Origin: JANRIC01 sp033765345
GTDB lineage: Bacteria; Bacteroidota; Bacteroidia; Cytophagales; Microscillaceae
Direction: 5' to 3'
NCBI GenBank assembly: GCA_033765345.1
Contig: JANRIC010000182.1
Location: 1 to 21,383 of the forward strand
DNA: 21,383 nt
Shown here: positions 14,372 to 21,383 of the stretch, piece by piece
How positions within the stretch are numbered: position 1 is the stretch's first letter
Layout: each line of letters starts with the position of its first letter
Translations under genes and position numbers: made by a program
The notes under the pieces: model-generated
What the model was told of the DNA's origin: nothing
Database searches by the model: none
The model's input: the letters and a program-made list of their open reading frames with translations, nothing else

Positions 14372-16663
14372 TCAACCCTTAAACTTATTTTTGAGGGCAG
14401 CTAATTTCGCCTGAAAGTCATCGGCGGTATCTTCTTCTTGTTTTTTCTTAGGTTTGCTGTCTTTTTTATTGAAGTTGGCGGTGGTATTGCCCTTAGTTTC
14501 TTTTTTGGCTTTGATGGATTTGCCTGCGCCTGTTTCGGGAGCTTCGCTTTTCATAGAAAGTGCGATGCGTTTGCGGTTGATGTCTACCTCTACCACTGTG
14601 ACGAGTACTTTTTGGTGTACTTTGACCACATCGTGGGGGTTAGTGATGTAGGTATTGGAGAGTTCGCTGATGTGTACGAGTCCGTCCTGGTGTACGCCAA
14701 TGTCTACGAATGCGCCGAAATTGGTGATATTGGTTACGATTCCGTTGAGTTTCATACCAGGGCGAAGGTCTTCCATAGTATTGACACCTTCGGCAAACTC
14801 GAAGGTCTCGAATTGCTGACGGGGGTCCCGACCGGGTTTGGCGAGTTCAGCCATGATGTCGGTCAGGGTTGGCAGCCCCACCTGTTCGGAGACGTATTTT
14901 TTAAGATCAATTTTTTTACGTAGGTCGGCATTGGTGATCAGATCGGCTACGGTACATTGCAAATCCTTGGCCATTTGGGCTACAATATTGTAGCTTTCGG
15001 GGTGTACGGCACTGGCATCCAAGGGATTAGTAGCTCCCTGGATACGGAGGAACCCAGCGGCTTGTTCAAAGGCTTTATCACCTAGGCGAGCCACTTTTTT
15101 GAGTTCTTCACGGGTTTTGAAGGCACCGTGTTGATTGCGGTATTCTACGATATTTTTGGCGAGTTGGGGTCCGAGGCCGGATACATAAGTCAGGAGTTGC
15201 TTACTGGCGGTGTTTACTTCTACACCCACGGCATTCACACAACTACTCACTACATCGTCGAGGCTATTTTTGAGTTGGGATTGATCTACATCGTGTTGGT
15301 ATTGCCCTACACCGATGGATTTGGGATCAATTTTGACGAGTTCCGCCAGGGGGTCCATCAATCGGCGGCCAATCGAGACAGCACCTCGTACGGTAATGTC
15401 ATCATTGGGGAATTCTTCCCGAGCGGCTTCGGAGGCAGAGTAGACCGATGCCCCGCTTTCATTGACCATTACTAGCAGAATTTCTTTGGGCAGCCCGATG
15501 GAGCGGATAAAAGTCTCGGTTTCGCGGCTGGCTGTACCGTTGCCGATGGCGATGGCTTGGGTTTGGTATTTTTCGCAGAGGTGTTTGATGATTTCGGCGG
15601 CTTCGGTTTTGCGGCGGTCAGGATAGATTACGTCATTGTGCAGGAGTTTGCCTTGTTTGTCGAGGCAGACTATTTTGCAGCCCGTACGAAAGCCGGGGTC
15701 GATGGCCAGTACATTTTTTTGCCCCAGGGGAGCGGCAAGCAGCAATTGGCGCAGGTTATCGGCAAAAACGCGGATAGCTTCCTCGTCGGCTTTTTTCTTG
15801 GAGAGCAGGCGTACTTCGGTTTCCATGGAAGATTTGAGCAGGCGTTTGTATGCGTCTTTGACGGCGAGCTGTAGTTGCTCAGTAGTGGCATTATTTTCAG
15901 TAATAAACTGTCTTTCGAGCTTTTCAATGGCGATTTCTTCCAAAGGGCTGGCATCCAGGGTGATGAATAATTCCTTTTCGGCTCTTCGGAGGGCGAGTAC
16001 TCGGTGCGAAGGGGCTTTCTCGATCGGTTCTTCCCAATCGAAATAATCCTTGTATTTCTGGGCTTCTTCTTCCTTGCCGGGGATCACTTTGGCTTTGAAA
16101 GTACCGGATTCCACGAACAATTTACGCATGGTAGCGCGGGCATTTTGGTCTTCGTTGATTGTTTCGGCGATGATGTCACGAGCACCAGCGAGGGCATCTT
16201 CAATAGAAGCCACCCCTTTTTCTTCACTCAGGTATTTTTCGGCTTCGGCGATCAGGTCGAAGTTTTCTTGGGCGAAAATCTTTTCACTGAGTGGCTCGAG
16301 CCCTTTTTCGCGGGCGATGGTGGCACGGGTGCGGCGTTTGGGTTTGTAGGGCAGGTAAAGGTCTTCGAGGACAGCCATGGTTTCGGCGGCTTCGATTTTG
16401 GTGCGAAGCTCATCAGTAAGTTTACCCTGCTCCTCAATGGAGTTGAGGATGGTTTCACGGCGTTTGTCCAGTTCGCGAAGTTGATGCAGGCGATCACGGA
16501 TTTGTGCAATAAAGACTTCATCGAGCGTACCAGTGACCTCCTTTCGGTATCGGGCAATAAAAGGGATGGTAGCACCGTCATCTAGCAACAGTGCAGTGGC
16601 AGCTACCTGGCGTTCGCCGATATTGAGTTCTTGAGCGATTTTAAGGAAATGCGGATTATCCAT
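14372..16663 (-). CDS. tex: Tex family S1 RNA-binding protein (transcription accessory protein)
   Basis: 763 residues from ATG 16663 (MDNPHFLKIAQELNIGERQV). The frame is open for 77 more codons to ATG 16894, but that stretch contains the -7 box (16687-16694) and a hairpin and does not resemble Tex. Tex is a conserved cytoplasmic nucleic-acid-binding protein linked to transcription and RNA handling. In order it has the helical Tex N-terminal region (GATIPFIARYRKEVTGTLDE, YLPYKPKRRTRATIAREKGL), a YqgF/RNase H-like domain (about 318-450, LAIDPGFRTGCKIV), helix-hairpin-helix repeats (about 483-546, SGLGPQLAKNIVEYRN), and an S1 domain (about 632-705, GIVTNITNFGAFVDIGVHQDG). A Lys-rich, low-complexity tail of about 55 residues follows. 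Length and domain order are standard, and the YqgF-like domain is usually not a working nuclease in this family. It is transcribed alone, between two terminators. Confidence 0.95.
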   Translation of the reverse strand: MDNPHFLKIAQELNIGERQVAATALLLDDGATIPFIARYRKEVTGTLDEVFIAQIRDRLHQLRELDKRRETILNSIEEQGKLTDELRTKIEAAETMAVLEDLYLPYKPKRRTRATIAREKGLEPLSEKIFAQENFDLIAEAEKYLSEEKGVASIEDALAGARDIIAETINEDQNARATMRKLFVESGTFKAKVIPGKEEEAQKYKDYFDWEEPIEKAPSHRVLALRRAEKELFITLDASPLEEIAIEKLERQFITENNATTEQLQLAVKDAYKRLLKSSMETEVRLLSKKKADEEAIRVFADNLRQLLLAAPLGQKNVLAIDPGFRTGCKIVCLDKQGKLLHNDVIYPDRRKTEAAEIIKHLCEKYQTQAIAIGNGTASRETETFIRSIGLPKEILLVMVNESGASVYSASEAAREEFPNDDITVRGAVSIGRRLMDPLAELVKIDPKSIGVGQYQHDVDQSQLKNSLDDVVSSCVNAVGVEVNTASKQLLTYVSGLGPQLAKNIVEYRNQHGAFKTREELKKVARLGDKAFEQAAGFLRIQGATNPLDASAVHPESYNIVAQMAKDLQCTVADLITNADLRKKIDLKKYVSEQVGLPTLTDIMAELAKPGRDPRQQFETFEFAEGVNTMEDLRPGMKLNGIVTNITNFGAFVDIGVHQDGLVHISELSNTYITNPHDVVKVHQKVLVTVVEVDINRKRIALSMKSEAPETGAGKSIKAKKETKGNTTANFNKKDSKPKKKQEEDTADDFQAKLAALKNKFKG

Positions 16664-16686
16664 GAGATAAAAATTTGAGTCGGATG

Positions 16687-16694
16687 CAAAAATA
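16687..16694 (-). promoter_or_regulatory. tex: Bacteroidota -7 box for tex
   Basis: The minus strand reads TATTTTTG, a full TAnnTTTG match, ending 23 nt before ATG 16663. The -33 region is not recognisable. It supports the downstream start. Confidence 0.5.
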
Positions 16695-16803
16695 AGAAAA
16701 TCTTGTGGTATTTGAAGTGGTTTTTGGGGAGAAATGAAGGGGAAATTTAATTTGTAAGCTATCATTTTCAAGTTGTACAAAGTTGCCCCTTCGTCTGTAC
16801 TCA

Positions 16804-16835
16804 CTCTGGTTCCATCGAAGACGATTGAACCAGAG
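16804..16835. repeat. Long hairpin upstream of the tex promoter
   Basis: CTCTGGTTCCATCG (16804-16817) and CGATTGAACCAGAG (16822-16835) pair over 14 positions with one mismatch around a 4-nt loop. No T-run follows on either strand. It lies between the terminator at 16882-16919 and the tex promoter, so it could be a binding site or a second, factor-dependent stop signal. Confidence 0.6.
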
Positions 16836-16881
16836 AGATGATACATTGCCAATATTTCAACTTTTATCATAGATAATAATA

Positions 16882-16919
16882 AAAAAAATCGCAACTCTTG
16901 GAAGAGTTGCGATTTTTTT
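16882..16919. terminator. Strong bidirectional rho-independent terminator
   Basis: An 18-bp perfect inverted repeat, core ATCGCAACTCTT, with a 2-nt spacer, flanked by A7 and T7 on both strands. It is 26 nt past the stop of the giant secreted protein gene on the minus strand and insulates tex from it. Confidence 0.9.
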
Positions 16920-16945
16920 ATGATTTTTTTTCAGTATCAAGATGT

Positions 16946-19900
16946 TTATTCCTGAGTAACTATAAATCTCTTGTAAAGTGTCTTACCTGCTTGATTCGCC
17001 ACGACGAAGTATATGCCGGGCTTAAGATTGCTCACTTTCAGAGAGATTTCTTTGGTTTCACGACCCATATTTACCTCAAAACCATTCAGTACAGCCATTC
17101 CCTGAGCATTGAAGATTTTAATGCCCACATTTTCGCCTTGAGGAGCAGTGAGCTGTATATTCATCTTGCCATCACGGTTTACCGGGTTTGGATACAGATT
17201 GATCTGAAGTTCTTCCTGACTTGCTTGGCTTTCTATACCAGCTACTTTTACTGAAGGGCGGCCGGCAGCATTCAGTGAGGCTACTTCGGCAGCGGTCAAA
17301 GCTCTGTTGTAGAATTTGATGTCATCCATACTTCCACCGAAATAACTATCATTATAACTACCCCCCCAACGACCGAATTCCAGTGGTTGATCGCTCAGAT
17401 TGGTCAGCGCAGGAGCTGTAGTACTGATTACCGAAGCACCATTGACATAAACATCTATTTTTCCGAAGGCATCCACAGTAAATACAATCAATGACCATTG
17501 ATTGAGGGGAATGGCAGTTCCGGTAGCTGTAAAATCATTGGCATCTTTTTCATAATCTACTTTAAGGATGCCATTATCCATACTCAGGGCATATTGTTTA
17601 TGACTGATATTGGTCAGCTTGGTGATGATTCCTCTTCGTCCGCTATTGGCTTGTGGGTTAATCCACAGCGAGAAAGAGAAGTTTGCATTGACATTAAGCG
17701 AAGCACTATTGGGTACCTGTACAAAATTACCAACCCCGTCGAGGTTAAGTGCGTGTGTACCTACTTTGGCAGTGGTAGTGAATGTCGCTCCGTTTTGGGT
17801 CATTCCGTGATTACTGCCTATAAAATCCTGTGCATTATTATCCATTTTCCAGTGACTTAGTACAACCAACGGTGACGTATTATTACCACAATCCCCTTTG
17901 GTACTTTGAGTTGCTCCAAAACCGCTTGGTGTAGAAGTCTGTTTGGTCAGGATAATTTTATCTACCCTTACACCGTCTTCTCTCATCCAAACGTTAAAGG
18001 TGTATTTACCTGGGGTATTGATCTGGATGGTAAGGTCTTGAGAACCAGCGTCGATGTCATTTGTCCAGCCGAAAGCTGATGTGTTTACACCTACTCCGGT
18101 GCCATTAGCGCAAGTGAAACAAGTACCGTTTAAGCCCAGATGAGCAGAGTTGTTGGTTGTGATGCCATCCTGAGCGGCTGTTCTTACCCATACATTGTAA
18201 GTACCGGTAGTGGTGAAGTTAATATCATACTCCAATTGAGGGCCGGTGGTAGTCAAAAGCGTATTGGTTTCATTGAGGTTATCTGTTTTCATAGCCAAAC
18301 CGCCACTGGCATCATTGGATGCGAGGTTTAACCAGGAATAACCCAATGCATCAGATTTACGGCTGAAGTTTTCAGCTTCAATGGATACTTCGCCATTGGC
18401 TTCTGTGAAACAAGCTCCCGACGGTGGAGGATTAGAAACCGTGTTACAATCCCCTTTTGCACTCTCATTTGAACCAAAGGCATTGGGTGTACCGTTTTGT
18501 TTGGTCAGGATAATTTTATCTACCCTTACACCGTCTTCTCTCATCCATATATTAAAGGTGTATTTACCTGGGGTATTGATTTGCAAGGTGATGTTTTGAG
18601 TACCGCCTCCGTCTATGTCGTTAGTCCAGTCAAAAGTAGCCGTATTTACACCGACTCCTGTTCCATTGGAGCAAGTCAAACAATTCCCATTCAAGCCCAA
18701 GTGTGCAGAGTTGTTGGTTACGATACCATTTTGAGCGGCTGTTCTTACCCAGATATTGTACGTACCAGTCGTAGTAAAATTAATGTCATATTCTAGTTGC
18801 GGACCGGTCGTTGCAGAGAGCGTATTGGCCTCAGATAGGTTATCTACTTTCATAGCCAATCCTGCGCTTGCTTCATTGGAGATGAGCGTAGTCCAGGACA
18901 ATCCAAGTGCGTCTGTCTTACGGGTAAAGTTTTCGGCTTCTATGGATACTTCTCCACCTACTTCTATGAAACAATCACCTACTGTTTCAATTATGCCGAC
19001 TTTAAGCCTCAATAAGCTTTCTACTTGAATTCCATTCAGATCAGTGCCTATGACCTTCAACTCTACGATCACATTGGGTGTATTGGGTGCATTACCACTT
19101 ATTTCTCCTGTGGCAGGGTTAAAGTTGAACCAAGTAGGCAATATATCTGCGTTGGTCAGTGTCACATGATAGGTAAATTCATTCCCTGAGTAACCGGGGT
19201 TAAAATGTTGAGCCATATTGTAATTGAAAGAATTTCCGGGATCAACCGAGAAATTAACAATAGGTACTGCTGCTGGGCTGATGGCCGGTTTGACGTTTAC
19301 GATAACGTCTATGATATCGTCCCAATCGCAGGAAGCTTCTCCGTCAGTACCTAAGCATCCTCCCTCTATAAAGTCTTGAATGACAATGTATTGATAAGGT
19401 TTAACTTTACCATTTCGATCTTTTAGAGGATACACCCTCACACCCAGGTCGCGTGGAAATCCGGTAGCTGGATTTAATCCGTTGCTTCCTGATGTAGTAT
19501 AGTCGGCAAGTTGTATGCGGAAAGGTTCATTGATAGTAGGTGCCGCAACTCCGGCGATAGGCGTAGTGGGGCTATTTCCTGAGCGTGATAGGATTGTATT
19601 ATACCAATCAACAGACTGCGAAAAACTAACACCACTTACTACATTCCAATTGGCATTGATGAGTTGGGAAGTATAGGGAGACCTACCTCCATAATCGCCA
19701 AGCCTGAAGTGAACCACAGGTTCGGCTGGGTTAGCTTGTACAAAATATTCAGATACAATAATGTCGCCATGTATGCCTGAGGCCACCTCTGTAGGAAGCG
19801 GGTAAGCTGAATTGGGCAAACCTTGGATGGTGGAGGTTCGTGTATCTGTTTCAAAGCCGAAGATGTCTATGGTCATTTGAGGACCGAGCTCATTGCCACC

Positions 19901-21383
19901 CTCCGGTGCTGCTGTAAATCCTCCACCTAAGGTAGCCTGGATTTGCGATTTATTCTCAGCTGTGGAGGTAATTTCCAAAGTGGCATTTTTTACACCTCTG
20001 ATGCCTGTATTATCAATATATTTGACCCTCAGATCATAGAATTGATTAGCTCCGATGGTAATGGGGAATACCTCATTATTCGGCAGTGTAAAAAGGCTAA
20101 GATTTGAAATCGTAATGTTATTAATAGTAAGAGGAGCAAGTCCTTGATTATGAATACGCACTGTGTTTTCATCGTGGAATTTCATCCCTACACTGGGGGC
20201 TCCCACTCTTGAAAAGGCATAATAGTCGTCATCTGGGAAGCCGATTTTGGTTCCAGGTATCTTAGTCATATTTTCCAGGGAAATTACGCCTCCAATAACT
20301 GGCTTTACGTTGCGAACTATAAATACAATATCTTGATAGTCATAAGCACCTACATACTCTTCATAAGCAATGATGTATGTATTTGGTTGCCCAGGAACGG
20401 CATACACCCGAGTATGGTGATTGGTGTTAGGGTCAAAGGTATTTAATTGATCTTGAGTGTAAATTAGGCGATTATTAAATACTGGCCAACGGGTATAAAA
20501 ACCAAATACACGGTCATCGGGGTCAAAATGATCATTCCCGGTAATTTTTACATCAATGGTACGATCATGGGAGTTATCCACACTCAATACAGGCTTGCGT
20601 ACTCCACTATTATTAGACTCATACCAGCCTAACTCAGTAATAGGATTTTGATAATTTGGTGAATAAACTCCGATCACCTGCACGCTTACAGGTTGATCAC
20701 TTTCTACTTTTCTAAATAGAGAGGCTGTGATTTCATCACCCAGCAAGGGAGCAGTCGGATTGATACTATTCATATTATCGGTAGAAGGGTCATCATCTCC
20801 TACGTTGATCAGTTCGCTTCCTACGAAGGTATCTACAATCCATTGTAGGGACGGTTCTTTTCCAGCGGCTTCACCCAGTCCGTTCAAAGATATCTGATTT
20901 ACATTCTGATTGTTTTGATCAGATACAATGATATTGGCTCTTTGAGGGCCTTCTGCCGAGGCATTAAAGCTTACTTTAAAAGTGGTGCTTTGTCCTGGAT
21001 TTAGGGTTGTTGTTGCAAATCCGGTCAAGTCTAAAATAAACTGATCAGCATTGGCTCCATTTAATACGGCATTTAGTCCATTTAAGGGTTCAGAGCCGAT
21101 ATTGGTTACGCGGATAGTATGCGTTTTTCCAACAACTGCATTTACGTCATCGTCTGTGTAAATCTTAGCAGGATTTGTTTTGATGGTACTTTCCGAAACG
21201 ACCCCCTGAATAGGTTTCAGCAAAGTAATTTGATTTGCTCCAAATTCGGAGACATATAAATTACCGTTTCTGGTATCTTCAATCAGGTCAAGCGGGTTGT
21301 TAAAACCTGTGAGACCAGGTATTCCCGTTTTGAACGTTTGAATGTCTTTATTTGTACCATCAGGCACCAGGGCGATGATGTCG
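16946..21383 (-). CDS. Giant T9SS-secreted multidomain adhesin or carbohydrate-binding protein (5' end outside window)
   Basis: About 1478 visible residues. The frame is open through the right edge, so the true start is outside. Numbering from the GTG at 21367, residues 1-55 look like the tail of a beta-propeller or sorbosone-dehydrogenase-like domain (NPLDLIEDTRNGNLYVSEFG). Next are a choice-of-anchor/Ig-like domain (65-165), an unnamed domain (170-355) ending DIVFIVRNVKP, a second anchor-type domain (375-475), and a second unnamed domain (497-690) ending DIIDVIVNVKP. A putative-Ig domain follows at 703-790 (FNPATGEISGNAP). Two tandem 186-187-residue galactose-binding-like modules span 799-985 and 986-1165 (VSIEAENF..K.DALG.SW). 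Then come a LamG/concanavalin-like domain (1170-1372, HWKMDNNAQDFIGSNHG) and the T9SS type A sorting domain (1387-1473, INLYPNPVNRDGKM to KRFIVTQE). The protein should be exported by Sec and then T9SS and fixed to the surface or released. Binding or processing of polysaccharide is inferred; no hydrolase active site is visible. Confidence 0.88.
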   Translation of the reverse strand, partial: DIIALVPDGTNKDIQTFKTGIPGLTGFNNPLDLIEDTRNGNLYVSEFGANQITLLKPIQGVVSESTIKTNPAKIYTDDDVNAVVGKTHTIRVTNIGSEPLNGLNAVLNGANADQFILDLTGFATTTLNPGQSTTFKVSFNASAEGPQRANIIVSDQNNQNVNQISLNGLGEAAGKEPSLQWIVDTFVGSELINVGDDDPSTDNMNSINPTAPLLGDEITASLFRKVESDQPVSVQVIGVYSPNYQNPITELGWYESNNSGVRKPVLSVDNSHDRTIDVKITGNDHFDPDDRVFGFYTRWPVFNNRLIYTQDQLNTFDPNTNHHTRVYAVPGQPNTYIIAYEEYVGAYDYQDIVFIVRNVKPVIGGVISLENMTKIPGTKIGFPDDDYYAFSRVGAPSVGMKFHDENTVRIHNQGLAPLTINNITISNLSLFTLPNNEVFPITIGANQFYDLRVKYIDNTGIRGVKNATLEITSTAENKSQIQATLGGGFTAAPEGGNELGPQMTIDIFGFETDTRTSTIQGLPNSAYPLPTEVASGIHGDIIVSEYFVQANPAEPVVHFRLGDYGGRSPYTSQLINANWNVVSGVSFSQSVDWYNTILSRSGNSPTTPIAGVAAPTINEPFRIQLADYTTSGSNGLNPATGFPRDLGVRVYPLKDRNGKVKPYQYIVIQDFIEGGCLGTDGEASCDWDDIIDVIVNVKPAISPAAVPIVNFSVDPGNSFNYNMAQHFNPGYSGNEFTYHVTLTNADILPTWFNFNPATGEISGNAPNTPNVIVELKVIGTDLNGIQVESLLRLKVGIIETVGDCFIEVGGEVSIEAENFTRKTDALGLSWTTLISNEASAGLAMKVDNLSEANTLSATTGPQLEYDINFTTTGTYNIWVRTAAQNGIVTNNSAHLGLNGNCLTCSNGTGVGVNTATFDWTNDIDGGGTQNITLQINTPGKYTFNIWMREDGVRVDKIILTKQNGTPNAFGSNESAKGDCNTVSNPPPSGACFTEANGEVSIEAENFSRKSDALGYSWLNLASNDASGGLAMKTDNLNETNTLLTTTGPQLEYDINFTTTGTYNVWVRTAAQDGITTNNSAHLGLNGTCFTCANGTGVGVNTSAFGWTNDIDAGSQDLTIQINTPGKYTFNVWMREDGVRVDKIILTKQTSTPSGFGATQSTKGDCGNNTSPLVVLSHWKMDNNAQDFIGSNHGMTQNGATFTTTAKVGTHALNLDGVGNFVQVPNSASLNVNANFSFSLWINPQANSGRRGIITKLTNISHKQYALSMDNGILKVDYEKDANDFTATGTAIPLNQWSLIVFTVDAFGKIDVYVNGASVISTTAPALTNLSDQPLEFGRWGGSYNDSYFGGSMDDIKFYNRALTAAEVASLNAAGRPSVKVAGIESQASQEELQINLYPNPVNRDGKMNIQLTAPQGENVGIKIFNAQGMAVLNGFEVNMGRETKEISLKVSNLKPGIYFVVANQAGKTLYKRFIVTQE
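17870..18973 (-). repeat. Tandem duplication of a carbohydrate-binding-like module
   Basis: Two copies about 558-561 nt apart (boundary near 18412) inside the giant gene. Long stretches match nearly base for base, for example GTTTGGTCAGGATAATTTTA at 17941 and 18499. They differ by one codon in length (GGGTQN versus AGSQD). Each module begins CF.E..GEVSIEAENF and carries C..C near its middle (NCLTC, TCFTC). The closeness at DNA level shows a recent or homogenised duplication. Confidence 0.85.

Noticed and set aside
15128..15475. Plus-strand ORFs across the tex region
   Set aside because: They are antisense to a well-conserved coding sequence and have no independent support.
16664..16894. 77-codon N-terminal extension of Tex
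   Set aside because: It is in frame but does not resemble Tex, which begins at MDNPHFLKIAQEL. It contains a -7 box and a hairpin, so it is promoter DNA.

Overview
The window looks like chromosomal DNA of a Bacteroidota bacterium, probably of the Cytophagales/Saprospirales kind. The support is a C-terminal type IX secretion sorting domain on a giant secreted protein, DUF4286, a TPR-CHAT protein, start sites mostly without Shine-Dalgarno sequences, and -7 boxes of the TAnnTTTG type used by the Bacteroidota primary sigma factor. Nearly all genes are on the minus strand. The exceptions are a DUF2721 membrane protein and one doubtful short ORF. I see no tRNA, rRNA or CRISPR array.

Layout. (1) 1-2904 is a decayed, repeat-rich patch. 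It holds a tandem 90-nt palindromic intergenic repeat, a frameshifted and 5'-truncated TPR-CHAT gene ending at a perfect 33-nt palindrome, a C-terminal remnant of an IS1-family transposase, a short element with terminal inverted repeats, and an orphan ORF. (2) 2910-9474 holds a leucine-rich-repeat lipoprotein, DNA polymerase I, a DUF4286 protein and a long acyl-CoA synthetase. (3) 9725-12001 holds a rhomboid protease and a polyprenyl diphosphate synthase in one likely operon, with the DUF2721 gene diverging from it. (4) 12021-13930 holds a c-type cytochrome and a Tat-exported sulfite-oxidase-family molybdoenzyme, a probable periplasmic sulfite dehydrogenase pair. (5) 13931-14371 is intergenic and carries the second copy of the inverted-repeat element plus the tex terminator. 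(6) 14372-16663 is the RNA-binding protein Tex. (7) From 16946 off the right edge runs a giant mosaic secreted protein: propeller-like tail, two choice-of-anchor/X-domain pairs, an Ig-like domain, two near-identical carbohydrate-binding-like modules, a LamG-like domain and the T9SS sorting signal.

I do not see a convincing undescribed multi-gene system. The points most worth a second look are the 103/127-nt element (2616-2718 and 14117-14243) with 19-nt terminal inverted repeats and phased GATT motifs, the wreckage around 2292-2718, and four promoter-like -7 boxes that all lie exactly 23 nt upstream of a start codon. That spacing also corrects three gene starts. All family names come from recognising sequence motifs; no database search was run.
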